Positions 1-10,014 of a DNA stretch of 64,000 nucleotides are shown here, piece after piece. The DNA is from an uncultured Bacteroidota bacterium (GTDB lineage: Bacteria; Bacteroidota; Bacteroidia; Chitinophagales; Chitinophagaceae). The stretch's first letter is position 1, and every line of letters begins with the position of its first letter. The notes under the pieces are model-generated. The model was given only the letters and a program-made list of their open reading frames with translations, had not been told where the DNA came from and made no database searches. The stretch is taken from NCBI GenBank assembly GCA_903882805.1, contig CAIRYK010000069.1, positions 1 through 64,000 of the forward strand. The letters run 5' to 3'. The position numbers and the translations under genes were made by a program.

Positions 1-117
1 ACGACTTACTATATTGCTACAATGATTCCTTTATAGCTCGCTGATATGTTGCATAATACCATTATTTTCGCTTAGTCGCTCTGACGAATAATTTACTGGC
101 TTCTAAAACCAGACTGT

Positions 118-1803
118 ATGATAAAACTATACCTCAATATGGTGATGCTCGGTAGTCCTGTTTGGAAAGGGATGGGTGCAGATATTGAGCAGCTTCGTGC
201 AATTCTCAAAGTCCGCTTGATGCTGGACGACAGAAAGCCACGTGCTTTGGGCCAGGCCGCCAAACAGAAAAAGGAAGTAAAGAACAGTACAATTCTCAAC
301 TTCTTTCTTTTTCTGGTTACCGGTTTTATGTACATGTTCCCAATAGCTTTTGTGTCCGATCGCATTTTGTCATTGGCAATTTTCTTTTCATTTTTCTCGC
401 TATCATTAACATTTATGCTTATCACAGACTTCTCAAGCGTGCTTTTCGATTCGCGTGATAAACATATTTTGTTTCCCAGACCGGTAAATGATGCAACACT
501 AACCCTGTCGCGACTTTTACACGTTTTCATATATCTTACCCGCATAGTGCTACCGTTTGCACTACCTGCATGGATTATGCTTGGCTATCTCGATGGTTGG
601 AAGTCGGCGCTTCTTTTCCCTGTTCCTGTATTGCTGATGGTATTCATTGCGTTATTTCTTGTAAATGGCTTTTACCTGCTCATCCTTAAGGTTGCAAAAG
701 GCGAACGATTTAAGGATGTGCTGAATTACTTTCAGATTGTAACCGCGGTAATATTCTTCGCTGGATTTTACCTAATCCCCAAAGTTTTCAACGGGAAAGA
801 GTTGCTGACCATTAAAATTACTGACTTTCCGTGGCTGAAATTTGTTCCAACTTATTGGCTGGCGGCATGTTGGTCGTGGATCGGCGTATCTGTAAACTTA
901 CCGGGTTCTGGTTATCTAAGTATACTAGCCGTAGTATTTCCATTTGCCTGCCTGTATATACTGATTAAGTTTTTGAGCCCTAATTTCTCTGCTGCCATAG
1001 GCGCAATAGATGGCGTAGAAACTGATACAAAAGTAAAAACTAGCGCCACGACTATAAGATTCAAAAAGTCGTTAGCAAAAAAACTCGCCAATATTTTCAA
1101 CAGACATGACGATGCAAAAGCCGGTTTCATTTTGGCATGGTTGCAATCGTCGCGTAGCCGCACGTTCAGAATGCGCGTATATCCATCCTTCGCTTTTATT
1201 CCTGTATACTTCCTGTCTATTATTACAACCGACGATACAGCATTCACTGAAGCTTTCCACAAACTTACATATAGTTCTAAATACCTACTGCTGTTATATA
1301 TGTCGGCTTATGTAATGATGTCGGCTTTAACCTACCTGACATTATCTGAGCAGTATAAAGCATCATGGATATTTTATGCTACTCCAGTTGAAAAACCCGG
1401 CAGGATAATGTTGGGCGCTTTCAAAGCGATTTGGGTGAAATACTTCCTGCCAATCTACATTGCTATTTCTGTTTTTGTATTAAATGTTTGGGGTTTTGAG
1501 GTTGTTTCCGATCTCGTCTTGGCGCTTGTAAATGTAACATTGCTGGTTGCATGTATTGCCAGGATAAGCCACAAGCGTTTGCCTTTCTCTACAATGGAAC
1601 AGGTTAGTCAGGGAGGCGGTCGAATTCTGAAATCTATTGTGGTGATGTTAGTACCTGCAACCCTGGGATTCGGTCATTATATGGCGATTCACATGCTATG
1701 GCTGAAGTTCATTTTTCTTGGGCTTTCAGTTGCGTTGCTGTGGTTAGTGTTAGATAGTTACAACAATACCACATGGGCGAAAATGGCCGATGCAGAAAAG
1801 TAG
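118..1803 (+). CDS. Polytopic membrane protein, ABC-2 permease-like
   Basis: A 561-residue integral membrane protein. After an N-terminal cytosolic stretch with many Arg/Lys residues (about residues 20-58) there are roughly ten to twelve hydrophobic segments, in two groups separated by a basic soluble loop near residues 300-350. This layout fits the large permease-like proteins that work with an ABC ATPase in Bacteroidota, but no ATPase is visible in the window; it could lie just upstream of base 1. The frame is closed upstream by stops at 73-75 and 82-84, so the start lies at 118 or later. ATG codons at 139, 145 and 172 are alternatives, and the one at 172 follows a purine-rich GGAAAGG too closely for a normal ribosome binding site. 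Substrate unknown. The gene is surely real; its function is an inference from topology. Confidence 0.72.
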   Translation: MIKLYLNMVMLGSPVWKGMGADIEQLRAILKVRLMLDDRKPRALGQAAKQKKEVKNSTILNFFLFLVTGFMYMFPIAFVSDRILSLAIFFSFFSLSLTFMLITDFSSVLFDSRDKHILFPRPVNDATLTLSRLLHVFIYLTRIVLPFALPAWIMLGYLDGWKSALLFPVPVLLMVFIALFLVNGFYLLILKVAKGERFKDVLNYFQIVTAVIFFAGFYLIPKVFNGKELLTIKITDFPWLKFVPTYWLAACWSWIGVSVNLPGSGYLSILAVVFPFACLYILIKFLSPNFSAAIGAIDGVETDTKVKTSATTIRFKKSLAKKLANIFNRHDDAKAGFILAWLQSSRSRTFRMRVYPSFAFIPVYFLSIITTDDTAFTEAFHKLTYSSKYLLLLYMSAYVMMSALTYLTLSEQYKASWIFYATPVEKPGRIMLGAFKAIWVKYFLPIYIAISVFVLNVWGFEVVSDLVLALVNVTLLVACIARISHKRLPFSTMEQVSQGGGRILKSIVVMLVPATLGFGHYMAIHMLWLKFIFLGLSVALLWLVLDSYNNTTWAKMADAEK

Positions 1804-1919
1804 CCATCATGATGTTGATAAATTCAAATAATGATTGTCGCAATGTTAGTTCATTAATTCAAAAAGTCGAGACGGTTTGAGGTATAAACAATATTTTTAC
1901 GGCTTCAGATAACACAACT

Positions 1920-3797
1920 ATGTTAAAAAAAATATCGGTTGTTGCACTAATGACTGCAGCTATTTGCAGCTGCGGTAGCAAAGATCAGCCCAAAACTGCA
2001 AATCATAAAAAAACGGACTCCGCTAAAAGCAAAGATGTGCATACACTTTCTAATGCCGATAGTGTGCAAATGCAGCACGTTAACCTGAATATTAAGGTAG
2101 ATATGGAGCAAAAGCAGATAAGCGGATTGGCTACATGGACTATCGATAATACTATGAAGGTGAAGGTATTGAAAATGGATACGTACGATCTGACAATAGA
2201 TAGTGTGCATGTAGATGACAAACCAGTTTCGTTTTCGTTGGATGCGAGAATTCAGTTTTTAGGTAGTGCGTTGAGAATACCAATAGCCGCAAATAGCAGA
2301 GAAGTTAAGGTATGGTATAAAACGGGCAAAGACGCCCGGGCCCTGCAATGGCTCGATCCACAACAAACACTTGATAAAAAGAGTCCTTTTCTCTATACTC
2401 AGTCAGAGTCGATTTATGCCAGATCATGGATACCCTGCGCCGACGGCCCGGGCATAAGATTTAGTTACGATGCGCGGGTTACCGTACCTAAGGGACTGAT
2501 GGCGCTAATGAGCGCAGAAAATCCACAAGAGCGCAACGATAGCGGAGTATACCATTTTAAAATGCCTACACCCATCCCCGCATACCTTATGGCATTGGCA
2601 GTTGGCGATATTGCGTTTAAAAGTATAGACGACCGCACGGGAGTTTATGCCGAAAAAGGCATGATTGATAAAGTTTACTATGAGTTTCAGAATATAGGTA
2701 GCATGGTCAACAATGCAGAACAACTATATGGACCCTATAGATGGGGTAGGTATGATGTGCTGGTATTGCCGCCAGGCTTCCCGATAGGAGGAATGGAGAA
2801 CCCTAGGCTTACTTTTTGTACGCCTACTGTTATTGCAGGCGACAGATCGCTTGTAAGCCTTATAGCTCACGAGCTGGCGCATAGCTGGAGCGGCAACTTA
2901 GTAACCAATGCCACCTGGAATGATTTTTGGCTGAACGAAGGCTTCACAGATTATTTTGAACGCAGGATAATGGAGCAAATGATGGGGAAGACCTACTCTG
3001 ATATGCTGTGGGAATTGGGTTATCAGGATATGGTTACAAATGTGAAGGAACTTGGCGTGACCAGTAAGGATACATGGCTGAAACTGGACTTGGAAGGCAG
3101 AGACCCTGATGACGGACTTACAGATATACCCTACGAAAAAGGTTCACATTTCCTAAAGTTGCTTGAAGAGTCGGTGGGGCGCGAAAAGTTTGATAGATTT
3201 CTGGTGAAGTATTTTGACAGTCATGCTTTTAAAACAATTACCACCGAGGCATTTTTGAACTATTTAGATACCACATTAATAAAGGACGATTCCGGATTGC
3301 GAAAATCGTTGAACATATCCGCCTGGGTATATGGCGCCGGTATACCGGTAAATTGCCCGAGAGCAGATTCTGTTAGGTTTACAAAAGTAGATGCCGAGCG
3401 CGATAAATTTTTGAACGATGTGGATCCTGCAAAACTTGCGACACTGGATTGGAGCACACAAGAATGGCTACAGTTTTTGCGTAAAATGCCACCGGCTTTG
3501 TCGGCATTGCAGATGAAAAATCTGGACGAAGCTTTTCAATTCAGCAAATCGACCAATAGCGAAATTGCCGACCTATGGTATATTATGGCCGTTCGAGCCA
3601 GCTACACAACGGCATATAAAGCAATGGACGCTTTCTTGAGTAGCGTAGGGCGCAGGAAATTTCTTGAACCTTTATATAAAGAAATGATGAAAACAAAGGG
3701 AGGTGAAGAAATGGCTAAAGGATATTACAATAAATACAGAGGTAACTATCATCCGCTGGCGCAGGAAAGCCTTGATAGAATTGTTTTAAAAAAATAG
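1920..3797 (+). CDS. M1 family zinc aminopeptidase, lipoprotein
   Basis: A 625-residue M1 (gluzincin) peptidase that removes N-terminal residues from peptides. Visible motifs are the exopeptidase signature GGMEN at residues 290-294 and the zinc site HELAH at 317-321 with the third ligand Glu340 in the context LNEGF. The N terminus is a lipoprotein signal (hydrophobic stretch then ICS-C near residue 18), so the enzyme is probably anchored in a membrane facing the periplasm or cell surface. The size and the GGMEN variant resemble the leukotriene A4 hydrolase/cold-active aminopeptidase branch rather than long PepN. A second, larger M1 peptidase is encoded at 54688-57315. The start at 1920 is fixed by the signal sequence. 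A weak -7-like box (TATTTTTA) lies at 1892-1899. Confidence 0.9.
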   Translation: MLKKISVVALMTAAICSCGSKDQPKTANHKKTDSAKSKDVHTLSNADSVQMQHVNLNIKVDMEQKQISGLATWTIDNTMKVKVLKMDTYDLTIDSVHVDDKPVSFSLDARIQFLGSALRIPIAANSREVKVWYKTGKDARALQWLDPQQTLDKKSPFLYTQSESIYARSWIPCADGPGIRFSYDARVTVPKGLMALMSAENPQERNDSGVYHFKMPTPIPAYLMALAVGDIAFKSIDDRTGVYAEKGMIDKVYYEFQNIGSMVNNAEQLYGPYRWGRYDVLVLPPGFPIGGMENPRLTFCTPTVIAGDRSLVSLIAHELAHSWSGNLVTNATWNDFWLNEGFTDYFERRIMEQMMGKTYSDMLWELGYQDMVTNVKELGVTSKDTWLKLDLEGRDPDDGLTDIPYEKGSHFLKLLEESVGREKFDRFLVKYFDSHAFKTITTEAFLNYLDTTLIKDDSGLRKSLNISAWVYGAGIPVNCPRADSVRFTKVDAERDKFLNDVDPAKLATLDWSTQEWLQFLRKMPPALSALQMKNLDEAFQFSKSTNSEIADLWYIMAVRASYTTAYKAMDAFLSSVGRRKFLEPLYKEMMKTKGGEEMAKGYYNKYRGNYHPLAQESLDRIVLKK

Positions 3798-3898
3798 TAG
3801 TAGATTCAAACGTGAGCAGCGTTCATTGAGTGCATTGAAATATCAATTTTACGGTAAAGTGAGTGGTAAAAAATATCCCTTCCTTACCCTACAATAGA

Positions 3899-3906
3899 TA
3901 ATTTTG
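3899..3906 (+). promoter_or_regulatory. Putative -7 box for parC-like gene
   Basis: TAATTTTG matches the Bacteroidota -7 consensus TAnnTTTG exactly, 28 nt before the ATG at 3935. No TTTG is found at the expected -33 spacing, so this is a partial match. A purine-rich GGGAG lies between box and start. Confidence 0.45.
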
Positions 3907-3934
3907 CAGACTTTAAAAGGGAGTGGCCTAAGTA

Positions 3935-6451
3935 ATGGAAGAACAGAACGAGTTTACCGGCAAACAATCGGTAATGATTAATGATATGTACCAGAGCTGG
4001 TTTTTGGATTATGCCAGCTATGTTATTTTGGAGCGTGCTGTACCTGCTGTTGAAGACGGGCTTAAACCCGTGCAACGAAGGATATTGCATGCAATGAAAG
4101 AAATGGATGATGGCAGATTCAACAAAGTTGCCAACATCATAGGGCAGAGTATGCAATACCATCCCCATGGCGACCAGTCGATAGGCGATGCAATAGTAGC
4201 TTTAGGACAAAAGGATCTGCTTATAGAAACACAGGGCAACTGGGGCGACGTGCGTACCGGCGATAGCGCTGCTGCGCCCAGGTATATAGAAGCTCGCCTA
4301 TCTAAATTTGCCCTCGAGGTTGCTTTCAACAATAAAACTGCAGAATGGCAATTGAGTTACGATGGTCGTAAAAACGAACCTGTGACATTGCCCATGAAGT
4401 TCCCTTTATTGCTGGCGCAAGGCACCGAGGGTATAGCCGTAGGACTGAGCACTAAAATATTGCCGCATAATTTTTGCGAGATTATCGACGCTGCTATTAA
4501 ACACCTTAAAGGCCTGAAATTTGAACTCTACCCCGATTTTATGACCGGTGGTATGATAGATATAGCCAACTACAATGACGGCGCTCGTGGCGGTAAAGTA
4601 AGGGTACGTGCAAGAATAGAAGAAGTAGATAAAAAAACTATAGCTATAAGAGACGTGCCCTATGGCATAACTACTACTCAACTGGCCGACAGCATACTGA
4701 AGGCCAATGATAGCGGAAAAATTAAAATAAAGAGCGTAACAGATAATACAGCTAAAGATGTTGAGCTTTCTATTCAATTAGCGCCCGGTGTATCTACAGA
4801 TCAGACAATAGATGCACTTTATGCGTTTACAGACTGTGAAATATCCATATCGCCGAACGCATGTATCATTATCAGCGATAAACCGCATTTTGTTGGCGTT
4901 AGTGATTTGCTCAAATATTCAGTTGGACATACGAAAAACCTGCTACTCAGAGAGCTGGAAATAAGACTTGGAGAACTTGAAGAGGACTGGCAATACTCGT
5001 CGCTGGAAAAAATATTCATAGAAAACAGGATTTACAGGGATATTGAAGAAGAAACAACATGGGAGGGTGTACTTCAGGCAATAGATAAAGGGTTGACTCC
5101 ATTCAAACACCTGCTACGTCGAGAAGTGACCACCGATGACATCATCAGGTTGACGGAGATAAAAATCAAGCGTATATCAAAGTACGACACATTCAAGGCT
5201 GATGAACATATAAGAGGGGTAGAAGCAGCGATTGCAGAGGTAAAGAATAATATTGCACATCTGAATGATTATGCCATAAGATATTACGAAAACCTACTAA
5301 AGAAGTTTGCAAAGGGTAAGGAACGGAAAACAGAAATCAGACCATTTGAAATAATACAGGCTAATACAGTGGCGATACCTAACACTAAGCTATATGTAAA
5401 TAAAAAAGAAGGCTTTATAGGTACCGGGCTGAAGAAAGACGAATTTGCGTTCGATTGTTCAGACCTCGACAATATCATTGTGTTCAGGAAAGATGGAAAG
5501 ATGCTGGTAACAAAAGTTTCGGACAAAACTTTTGTGGGCAAAGACATCAATCATTTGGCGGTATTTCAAAAAAATGATGAGCGCACCACCTACAATATGT
5601 TGTACATGGATGGTAAAACCGGCATTACCTACGCCAAACGGTTTAACGTAACCGGCATAACGCGCGATAAGGAATATGACCTTACTAAAGGCAATCCCGG
5701 AAGCAAGGTGCAGTATTTCTCTGTTAACCCGAATGGCGAAGCAGAAACGCTAACAGTAACATTGTCGCCTGGTAGCAAAGCGCGTTCAAAGGTGTTCGAC
5801 TATAGTTTTGAAGATTTGGACATCAAGGGAAGGAGCGCAAATGGAAACATGCTTACCAAATACCCTGTAAAAAGTATTCGTTTTAAAGAAAAAGGCAGAT
5901 CAACGCTTTCGGCGCCTAAAATTTGGTATGACGAGACCATTGGTCGACTAAATAAAGACGAACACGGTAAGTTGCTCGGCAGGTTCGACGAAAAAGACAG
6001 AGTGCTGGTATTTTATAAGGATGGCGCCTATGAACTGACTGACTTTGAACTCACCAACAGATATGATATAGATACTGTTCTGTCGGTAGAAAAATTTCAG
6101 AAAGATAAAGTAGTGACAGCAGTCTATTTTGAGGCGAAATCGAAACAGTACAATGTAAAGCGCTTTTTGATAGAAAGCGTAACCTTGAAGAACAAGTATT
6201 CTTTTGTAAAAGAAGGCGAAGGCAATTACCTTAAGTTGGTTACAACCCGACAGGAACCCGTTGTGACAATGGTGACCGGCATTAAAAAAGGGGAGATGAA
6301 AGAACAAACTGTAGCCCTGCATGAAACTGTAGATATCACAGGATGGAAGACAATAGGTAGTTTTTTGGCAGGCGAGGATATGAAATACCTTACTTTGGTG
6401 CAGGAACCAGGCGAAGAACCTACGGAGAAAGATGCTCCGACACTTTTTTAG
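3935..6451 (+). CDS. parC: DNA topoisomerase IV subunit A
   Basis: An 838-residue type IIA topoisomerase A subunit that, with a B subunit (not in this window), decatenates and relaxes DNA. The N-terminal catalytic domain contains the active-site tyrosine in AAPRYIEA (Tyr117) and the typical YHPHGD segment near residue 75. The middle has the tower and coiled-coil regions, and the C-terminal part (about residues 490-800) is a beta-pinwheel-like region. The length and the start MEEQNEF followed by an immediate breakage-reunion domain fit the Bacteroidota topoisomerase IV A type rather than GyrA, which is usually closest to 850-900 residues with a GyrA box. The GyrA-versus-ParC assignment is from overall likeness and is the main uncertainty. 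The start at 3935 is preceded by GGGAG at a plausible distance. Confidence 0.9.
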   Translation: MEEQNEFTGKQSVMINDMYQSWFLDYASYVILERAVPAVEDGLKPVQRRILHAMKEMDDGRFNKVANIIGQSMQYHPHGDQSIGDAIVALGQKDLLIETQGNWGDVRTGDSAAAPRYIEARLSKFALEVAFNNKTAEWQLSYDGRKNEPVTLPMKFPLLLAQGTEGIAVGLSTKILPHNFCEIIDAAIKHLKGLKFELYPDFMTGGMIDIANYNDGARGGKVRVRARIEEVDKKTIAIRDVPYGITTTQLADSILKANDSGKIKIKSVTDNTAKDVELSIQLAPGVSTDQTIDALYAFTDCEISISPNACIIISDKPHFVGVSDLLKYSVGHTKNLLLRELEIRLGELEEDWQYSSLEKIFIENRIYRDIEEETTWEGVLQAIDKGLTPFKHLLRREVTTDDIIRLTEIKIKRISKYDTFKADEHIRGVEAAIAEVKNNIAHLNDYAIRYYENLLKKFAKGKERKTEIRPFEIIQANTVAIPNTKLYVNKKEGFIGTGLKKDEFAFDCSDLDNIIVFRKDGKMLVTKVSDKTFVGKDINHLAVFQKNDERTTYNMLYMDGKTGITYAKRFNVTGITRDKEYDLTKGNPGSKVQYFSVNPNGEAETLTVTLSPGSKARSKVFDYSFEDLDIKGRSANGNMLTKYPVKSIRFKEKGRSTLSAPKIWYDETIGRLNKDEHGKLLGRFDEKDRVLVFYKDGAYELTDFELTNRYDIDTVLSVEKFQKDKVVTAVYFEAKSKQYNVKRFLIESVTLKNKYSFVKEGEGNYLKLVTTRQEPVVTMVTGIKKGEMKEQTVALHETVDITGWKTIGSFLAGEDMKYLTLVQEPGEEPTEKDAPTLF

Positions 6452-6512
6452 AATTATTTTTTACAAAATTTACTACCTTCACAGGGAATTAAGTATAGCA
6501 GAGCATTATTAA

Positions 6513-7121
6513 ATGAAAAAGATAGAACTTGAAATTGTAGCTTTATCTCATAGCATCACTCAGACTCATTCATACGCAGTAGTACTTGGCGAGGTTGACG
6601 GACTTCGTCGGCTTCCAATAGTAATTGGCGGATTTGAGGCTCAGGCAATAGCTGTAGCTTTAGAAAGGATGCAGCCAAGTCGGCCATTAACACATGATCT
6701 TTTTGCAAACTTCATGACGACTTTTGGGATTGATCTAACAGAAGTGGTGATTTACAAGCTTGAAGAAGGTATTTTCTTTTCTAAATTGATGTGCCGACAC
6801 GATGGTGATACAATCGAAATAGATTCGAGAACGTCTGATGCGTTGGCATTGGCAGTAAGGGCAAATTGTAAGATATATACTTTCGAGAATATTCTGGAAA
6901 CAGCAGGTTTGTTTTTAGAACAAACCGACCAGACGGCAGATACGTCCTCACTGCCAAAATCTACCGCTTCATCTGGCGGAGGTAAAGCATCGGCGGACAA
7001 CAATATGAAAAGTATGAGTCTGGAAGACCTTAATAATTTGCTCCAAAAAGTACTGGATCAGGAAGATTATGTAAGGGCAATTGAAATACGGGATGAGATC
7101 AACAGAAGGAAAAACAAATAA
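6513..7121 (+). CDS. Bifunctional nuclease (BFN/DUF151) domain with UVR motif
   Basis: A 202-residue protein. Residues 1-130 match the BFN/DUF151 family (stretches LPIVIGGFEAQAIA and SRTSDALALAVR), members of which have been reported to have RNase and DNase activity in plants and to occur in many bacteria. Residues about 168-200 form a UvrB/UvrC-type UVR motif (LEDLNNLLQKVLDQEDYVRA), a helical hairpin that usually mediates protein contact. A low-complexity Ser/Gly/Ala linker (about 138-162) joins them. The gene follows parC by 61 nt and may be co-transcribed. The function in bacteria is poorly defined; the fold assignment is firm. Confidence 0.88.
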   Translation: MKKIELEIVALSHSITQTHSYAVVLGEVDGLRRLPIVIGGFEAQAIAVALERMQPSRPLTHDLFANFMTTFGIDLTEVVIYKLEEGIFFSKLMCRHDGDTIEIDSRTSDALALAVRANCKIYTFENILETAGLFLEQTDQTADTSSLPKSTASSGGGKASADNNMKSMSLEDLNNLLQKVLDQEDYVRAIEIRDEINRRKNK

Positions 7122-7147
7122 TCAGTAGTTGTTTTCTATTTATTATA

Positions 7148-7188
7148 AAAGGACGTTTAGTATACCTACAAGGAACTAAATGTCCTTT
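7148..7188 (+). terminator. Hairpin after the BFN/UVR gene
   Basis: A 13-bp stem (7148-7160 with 7176-7188, one G-T pair) closes a 15-nt loop about 27 nt after the stop at 7121. The outer arms are A-rich and T-rich, as in bidirectional terminators, but no long T run follows. Confidence 0.6.
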
Positions 7189-7381
7189 GATGCTTTATAC
7201 AACCGTTTATTGAATTCCATCCCAAAGAGGTAATTGATATCTTGCGGTATATGAAATCAAATTGGCGCTTATTTTGCCATGAAATTAGTGCACAGCGAAA
7301 TGGAAATTATTTTTTGCTGTAGGCAAATATTACATCCATATACGTTAATTTCGTTTCAAAGCGTACAAACAAATTAATATA

Positions 7382-8785
7382 ATGAGAAAAGCCTTATTAC
7401 TTGCTTTATTAGCCCTGCTGAACAATCAGCCCATGGCAATAGCACAAAGAAAATGCGGTATTGAAGACCTGAAGGCAAAGCTAATTGCACAAGACCCTGC
7501 CTGGGCGGTTAAGTTTCAGCAACACAAGGATGCTTTGCAAACTTTGGCCGACGATCAAATAAGAAAAAACGAGGCTGGCGCAGCAGAAAAGACAACTACA
7601 TTATGGGCTATACCAGTTATTTTTCATGTTATGGTCACCGAAGGTCAGCTCGCATCTATGGGTGGACGTGATGGTGTAAAAACAAGGTGCGACTCACAAA
7701 TAGCTGTACTAAACCGTGATTTCAATAAACAAAACAGCGATTCTACACGTATACCATCCGGTTGGAAATCGCTATACGGCAATGCGAGTATTAAATTTGC
7801 TATGGCGCATACCGGACCAGAAGGCTGGAGTTCGAACGGATACGATATTAGAGTAATATCCGATGCAATGGGCGGTTTCGACGGAGGTTCGTTTGGAGAC
7901 TACAGAAATGCCAAAATAACCGATTCAGGAGGACTGAATGGATGGGATGTTTCGAAGTACCTAAATGTGTGGTGTTTCAACTTTACCTCCATGTCAGGAT
8001 TATTGGGTTTGACTTACCCTATTTCTATGACCACAACAGATACACGCCGTTTTGCTGGAGTATGCCTCAACTATTTAGCGCTGGGTAAGCAGACGTCGCC
8101 TGCTACGCTTTCATTTCCATCAGGCGGTAATTATACACTCGGCAGAACGCTTACCCATGAAATAGGACACTTTTTTGAAATAAATCACGTTTGGGGCGAC
8201 GATGGCGGTTACTGTCCCTGGAGCACGTCTGGGCATGATGACGGCTTTTCTGATACACCGCCGCAAACAGATCCTACTCTTGGAAATCCTACCTATACAA
8301 TAGCTGGTGGAACTTTGAACGATAGCTGCCATTTTAATGGCTCAACCGATGTACAGCCAATTGGAAAAGCGTGTCTGGATTTTATGGACTATACAGACGA
8401 TAATGGAATGTATATGTTTACTGCACAACAGGCTGCTGCTATGCATGCACTTATAGCTACAGGCGGACCGCTGAACGGACTGACACAAAACCCAACGCTA
8501 ATAGAATATCCCGCTAATGCTGGAGTAGATAAAGTAAATGAAAATGATTTTACTGTATTTCCTAATCCTACAAACGGCAAAGTCAGCTTGTTGATTGACA
8601 ATAAGCAACAGCTGGAAGAAATTACTGTTTGCAATATTTTAGGCAAGGAAGTGTATAGCGTTAATGCTAAGGGTAGTACAAGTAACTATTATTCTATAGA
8701 CTTATCGGACTTGAGTAAGGGTATTTACATTGTAAGGTGTAACTTTGCAACAGGAAGTATTACCCGGAAAATTTCGTTACAATGA
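7382..8785 (+). CDS. Secreted M43 (pappalysin/ulilysin-like) metalloprotease with T9SS tail
   Basis: A 467-residue secreted zinc endopeptidase. A Sec signal peptide ends near residue 22 (PMAIAQ). The metzincin zinc site HEIGHFFEINH begins at residue 259 (His259, Glu260, His263, His269), followed by the Met-turn context FMDYTDD around residue 335. Residues about 395-467 are a type A T9SS sorting domain (FPNPTNGK, then a GKEVY segment and a KGIYIV segment), so the protein is predicted to cross the outer membrane by T9SS and be released or attached to the surface. The stop codon overlaps the mqnE start by 4 nt, so the two genes are probably one transcript although functionally unrelated. A near-consensus -7 box (TAATTTCG) is at 7346-7353. 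Confidence 0.92.
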   Translation: MRKALLLALLALLNNQPMAIAQRKCGIEDLKAKLIAQDPAWAVKFQQHKDALQTLADDQIRKNEAGAAEKTTTLWAIPVIFHVMVTEGQLASMGGRDGVKTRCDSQIAVLNRDFNKQNSDSTRIPSGWKSLYGNASIKFAMAHTGPEGWSSNGYDIRVISDAMGGFDGGSFGDYRNAKITDSGGLNGWDVSKYLNVWCFNFTSMSGLLGLTYPISMTTTDTRRFAGVCLNYLALGKQTSPATLSFPSGGNYTLGRTLTHEIGHFFEINHVWGDDGGYCPWSTSGHDDGFSDTPPQTDPTLGNPTYTIAGGTLNDSCHFNGSTDVQPIGKACLDFMDYTDDNGMYMFTAQQAAAMHALIATGGPLNGLTQNPTLIEYPANAGVDKVNENDFTVFPNPTNGKVSLLIDNKQQLEEITVCNILGKEVYSVNAKGSTSNYYSIDLSDLSKGIYIVRCNFATGSITRKISLQ

Positions 8786-9942
8786 TAATAAAGCCATTGA
8801 GTCTTTCATCTGTTTTTAATGATAGCTCTATTGATAAAGGTTTGCTGACGATAGCAGACAAAGTGAAGAATAATGAACGCCTTACCGAAGAGGAGGGCGT
8901 TCTTCTTTTTGAAAAGGGAGCATTAGGTTTCGTAGGAGCTTTGGCCAACCATATTGCAGAAAGGCTGCATGGCGGTAAGGTTTATTTCAATCGTAATTTC
9001 CATATCGAGCCAACCAATGTATGCGTGTTTACCTGCAATTTTTGTTCTTATTCCCGCCTATATAAAAACAAAGATGAGGGTTGGGAACTGACAATGGAAC
9101 AGATGATGGATATGGTCCGTAAATACGATGGGCAGCCTGTTACAGAGGTGCATATTGTAGGAGGCGTACACCCAAAAATGAACCTCGAGTTTTTCTGCGA
9201 GCTGTTGTCCAATATCAGAGCCCACAGGCCCGATTTACATATCAAAGGGTTTACTGCTGTAGAGCTCGACTACATGATTCGTAAAGCCAAGCTAAGCCTT
9301 GAAGAAGGCATGCAAAAGCTAAAAGAAGCAGGTCTACAATCGCTGCCCGGTGGCGGCGCCGAAATTTTTCACCCAGATGTGCGAAATGTGATTTGTCCGG
9401 ATAAAGTGGATGGCGATGGTTGGTTAAGAATACACGAAATTGCCCACAACCTGGGTATGCACTCCAATGCTACAATGCTCTACGGCCATGTTGAAAACTA
9501 CGGCCATAGGGTAGACCATATGAGCAGATTGCGCGAGCTACAAGATAAGACAGGCGGTTTTAATTGTTTTATACCTTTGAAGTTCAGAAATCAGGGTAAT
9601 GATATGTCGCACATCGCTGAGTCTACAATAGTAGAAGATTTGCGTATGTATGCAATAGCGCGCATATTTATGGATAACTTCCGCAACCTGAAAGCTTATT
9701 GGCCAATGCTCGGAAGACAGACGGCACAATTAACACTATCTTTTGGCGTTAATGACCTTGATGGCACCATAGATGATACGACAAAAATCTACTCTATGGC
9801 AGGCGCTGAAGAGCAATCTCCCGCTTTGAGTACTGAGGAGCTGTGCAATATGATAGATTCAATAGGTCGTATTCCAGTTGAACGAGATACATTGTACAAT
9901 GAATTGAAGGTATATAATAACGATGCCGTAACCGTAGATTAA
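8782..9942 (+). CDS. mqnE: Aminofutalosine synthase (radical SAM)
   Basis: A 386-residue radical SAM enzyme of the futalosine menaquinone pathway, which joins the adenosyl radical to 3-[(1-carboxyvinyl)oxy]benzoate to give aminofutalosine. The cluster motif CX3CX2C is present (Cys81, Cys85, Cys88 in CVFTCNFC). The downstream stretches EVHIVGGVHP, GFTAVE and LPGGGAEIF are typical of the MqnE/MqnC/CofH group, and the long ALP-type ending with ERDTLYN fits MqnE. MqnC is the closest alternative. It overlaps the upstream protease gene by ATGA. Its presence implies that menaquinone is made by the futalosine route in this organism; the other mqn genes are not in the window. Confidence 0.88.
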   Translation: MIIKPLSLSSVFNDSSIDKGLLTIADKVKNNERLTEEEGVLLFEKGALGFVGALANHIAERLHGGKVYFNRNFHIEPTNVCVFTCNFCSYSRLYKNKDEGWELTMEQMMDMVRKYDGQPVTEVHIVGGVHPKMNLEFFCELLSNIRAHRPDLHIKGFTAVELDYMIRKAKLSLEEGMQKLKEAGLQSLPGGGAEIFHPDVRNVICPDKVDGDGWLRIHEIAHNLGMHSNATMLYGHVENYGHRVDHMSRLRELQDKTGGFNCFIPLKFRNQGNDMSHIAESTIVEDLRMYAIARIFMDNFRNLKAYWPMLGRQTAQLTLSFGVNDLDGTIDDTTKIYSMAGAEEQSPALSTEELCNMIDSIGRIPVERDTLYNELKVYNNDAVTVD

Positions 9943-10014
9943 TCTTGTTTGTGCAACCAATAGGCGGCTACTTTTTTGAAATAAGCGTTGTTTATAAACG
10001 ATTTTATACAGCAA

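Noticed and set aside
1-117. Possible C-terminal tail of an upstream gene ending at 42-44
   Set aside because: Only 14 codons are visible before the TGA and they match nothing; too short to support a call.
93-545. Minus-strand 150-codon frame opposite the first membrane protein
   Set aside because: It is a shadow of the real plus-strand gene, with no signal or family likeness.
9988-10014. Longer start for the first outer-membrane paralogue at 9988
   Set aside because: It would place nine polar residues before a clean signal peptide beginning at 10015.
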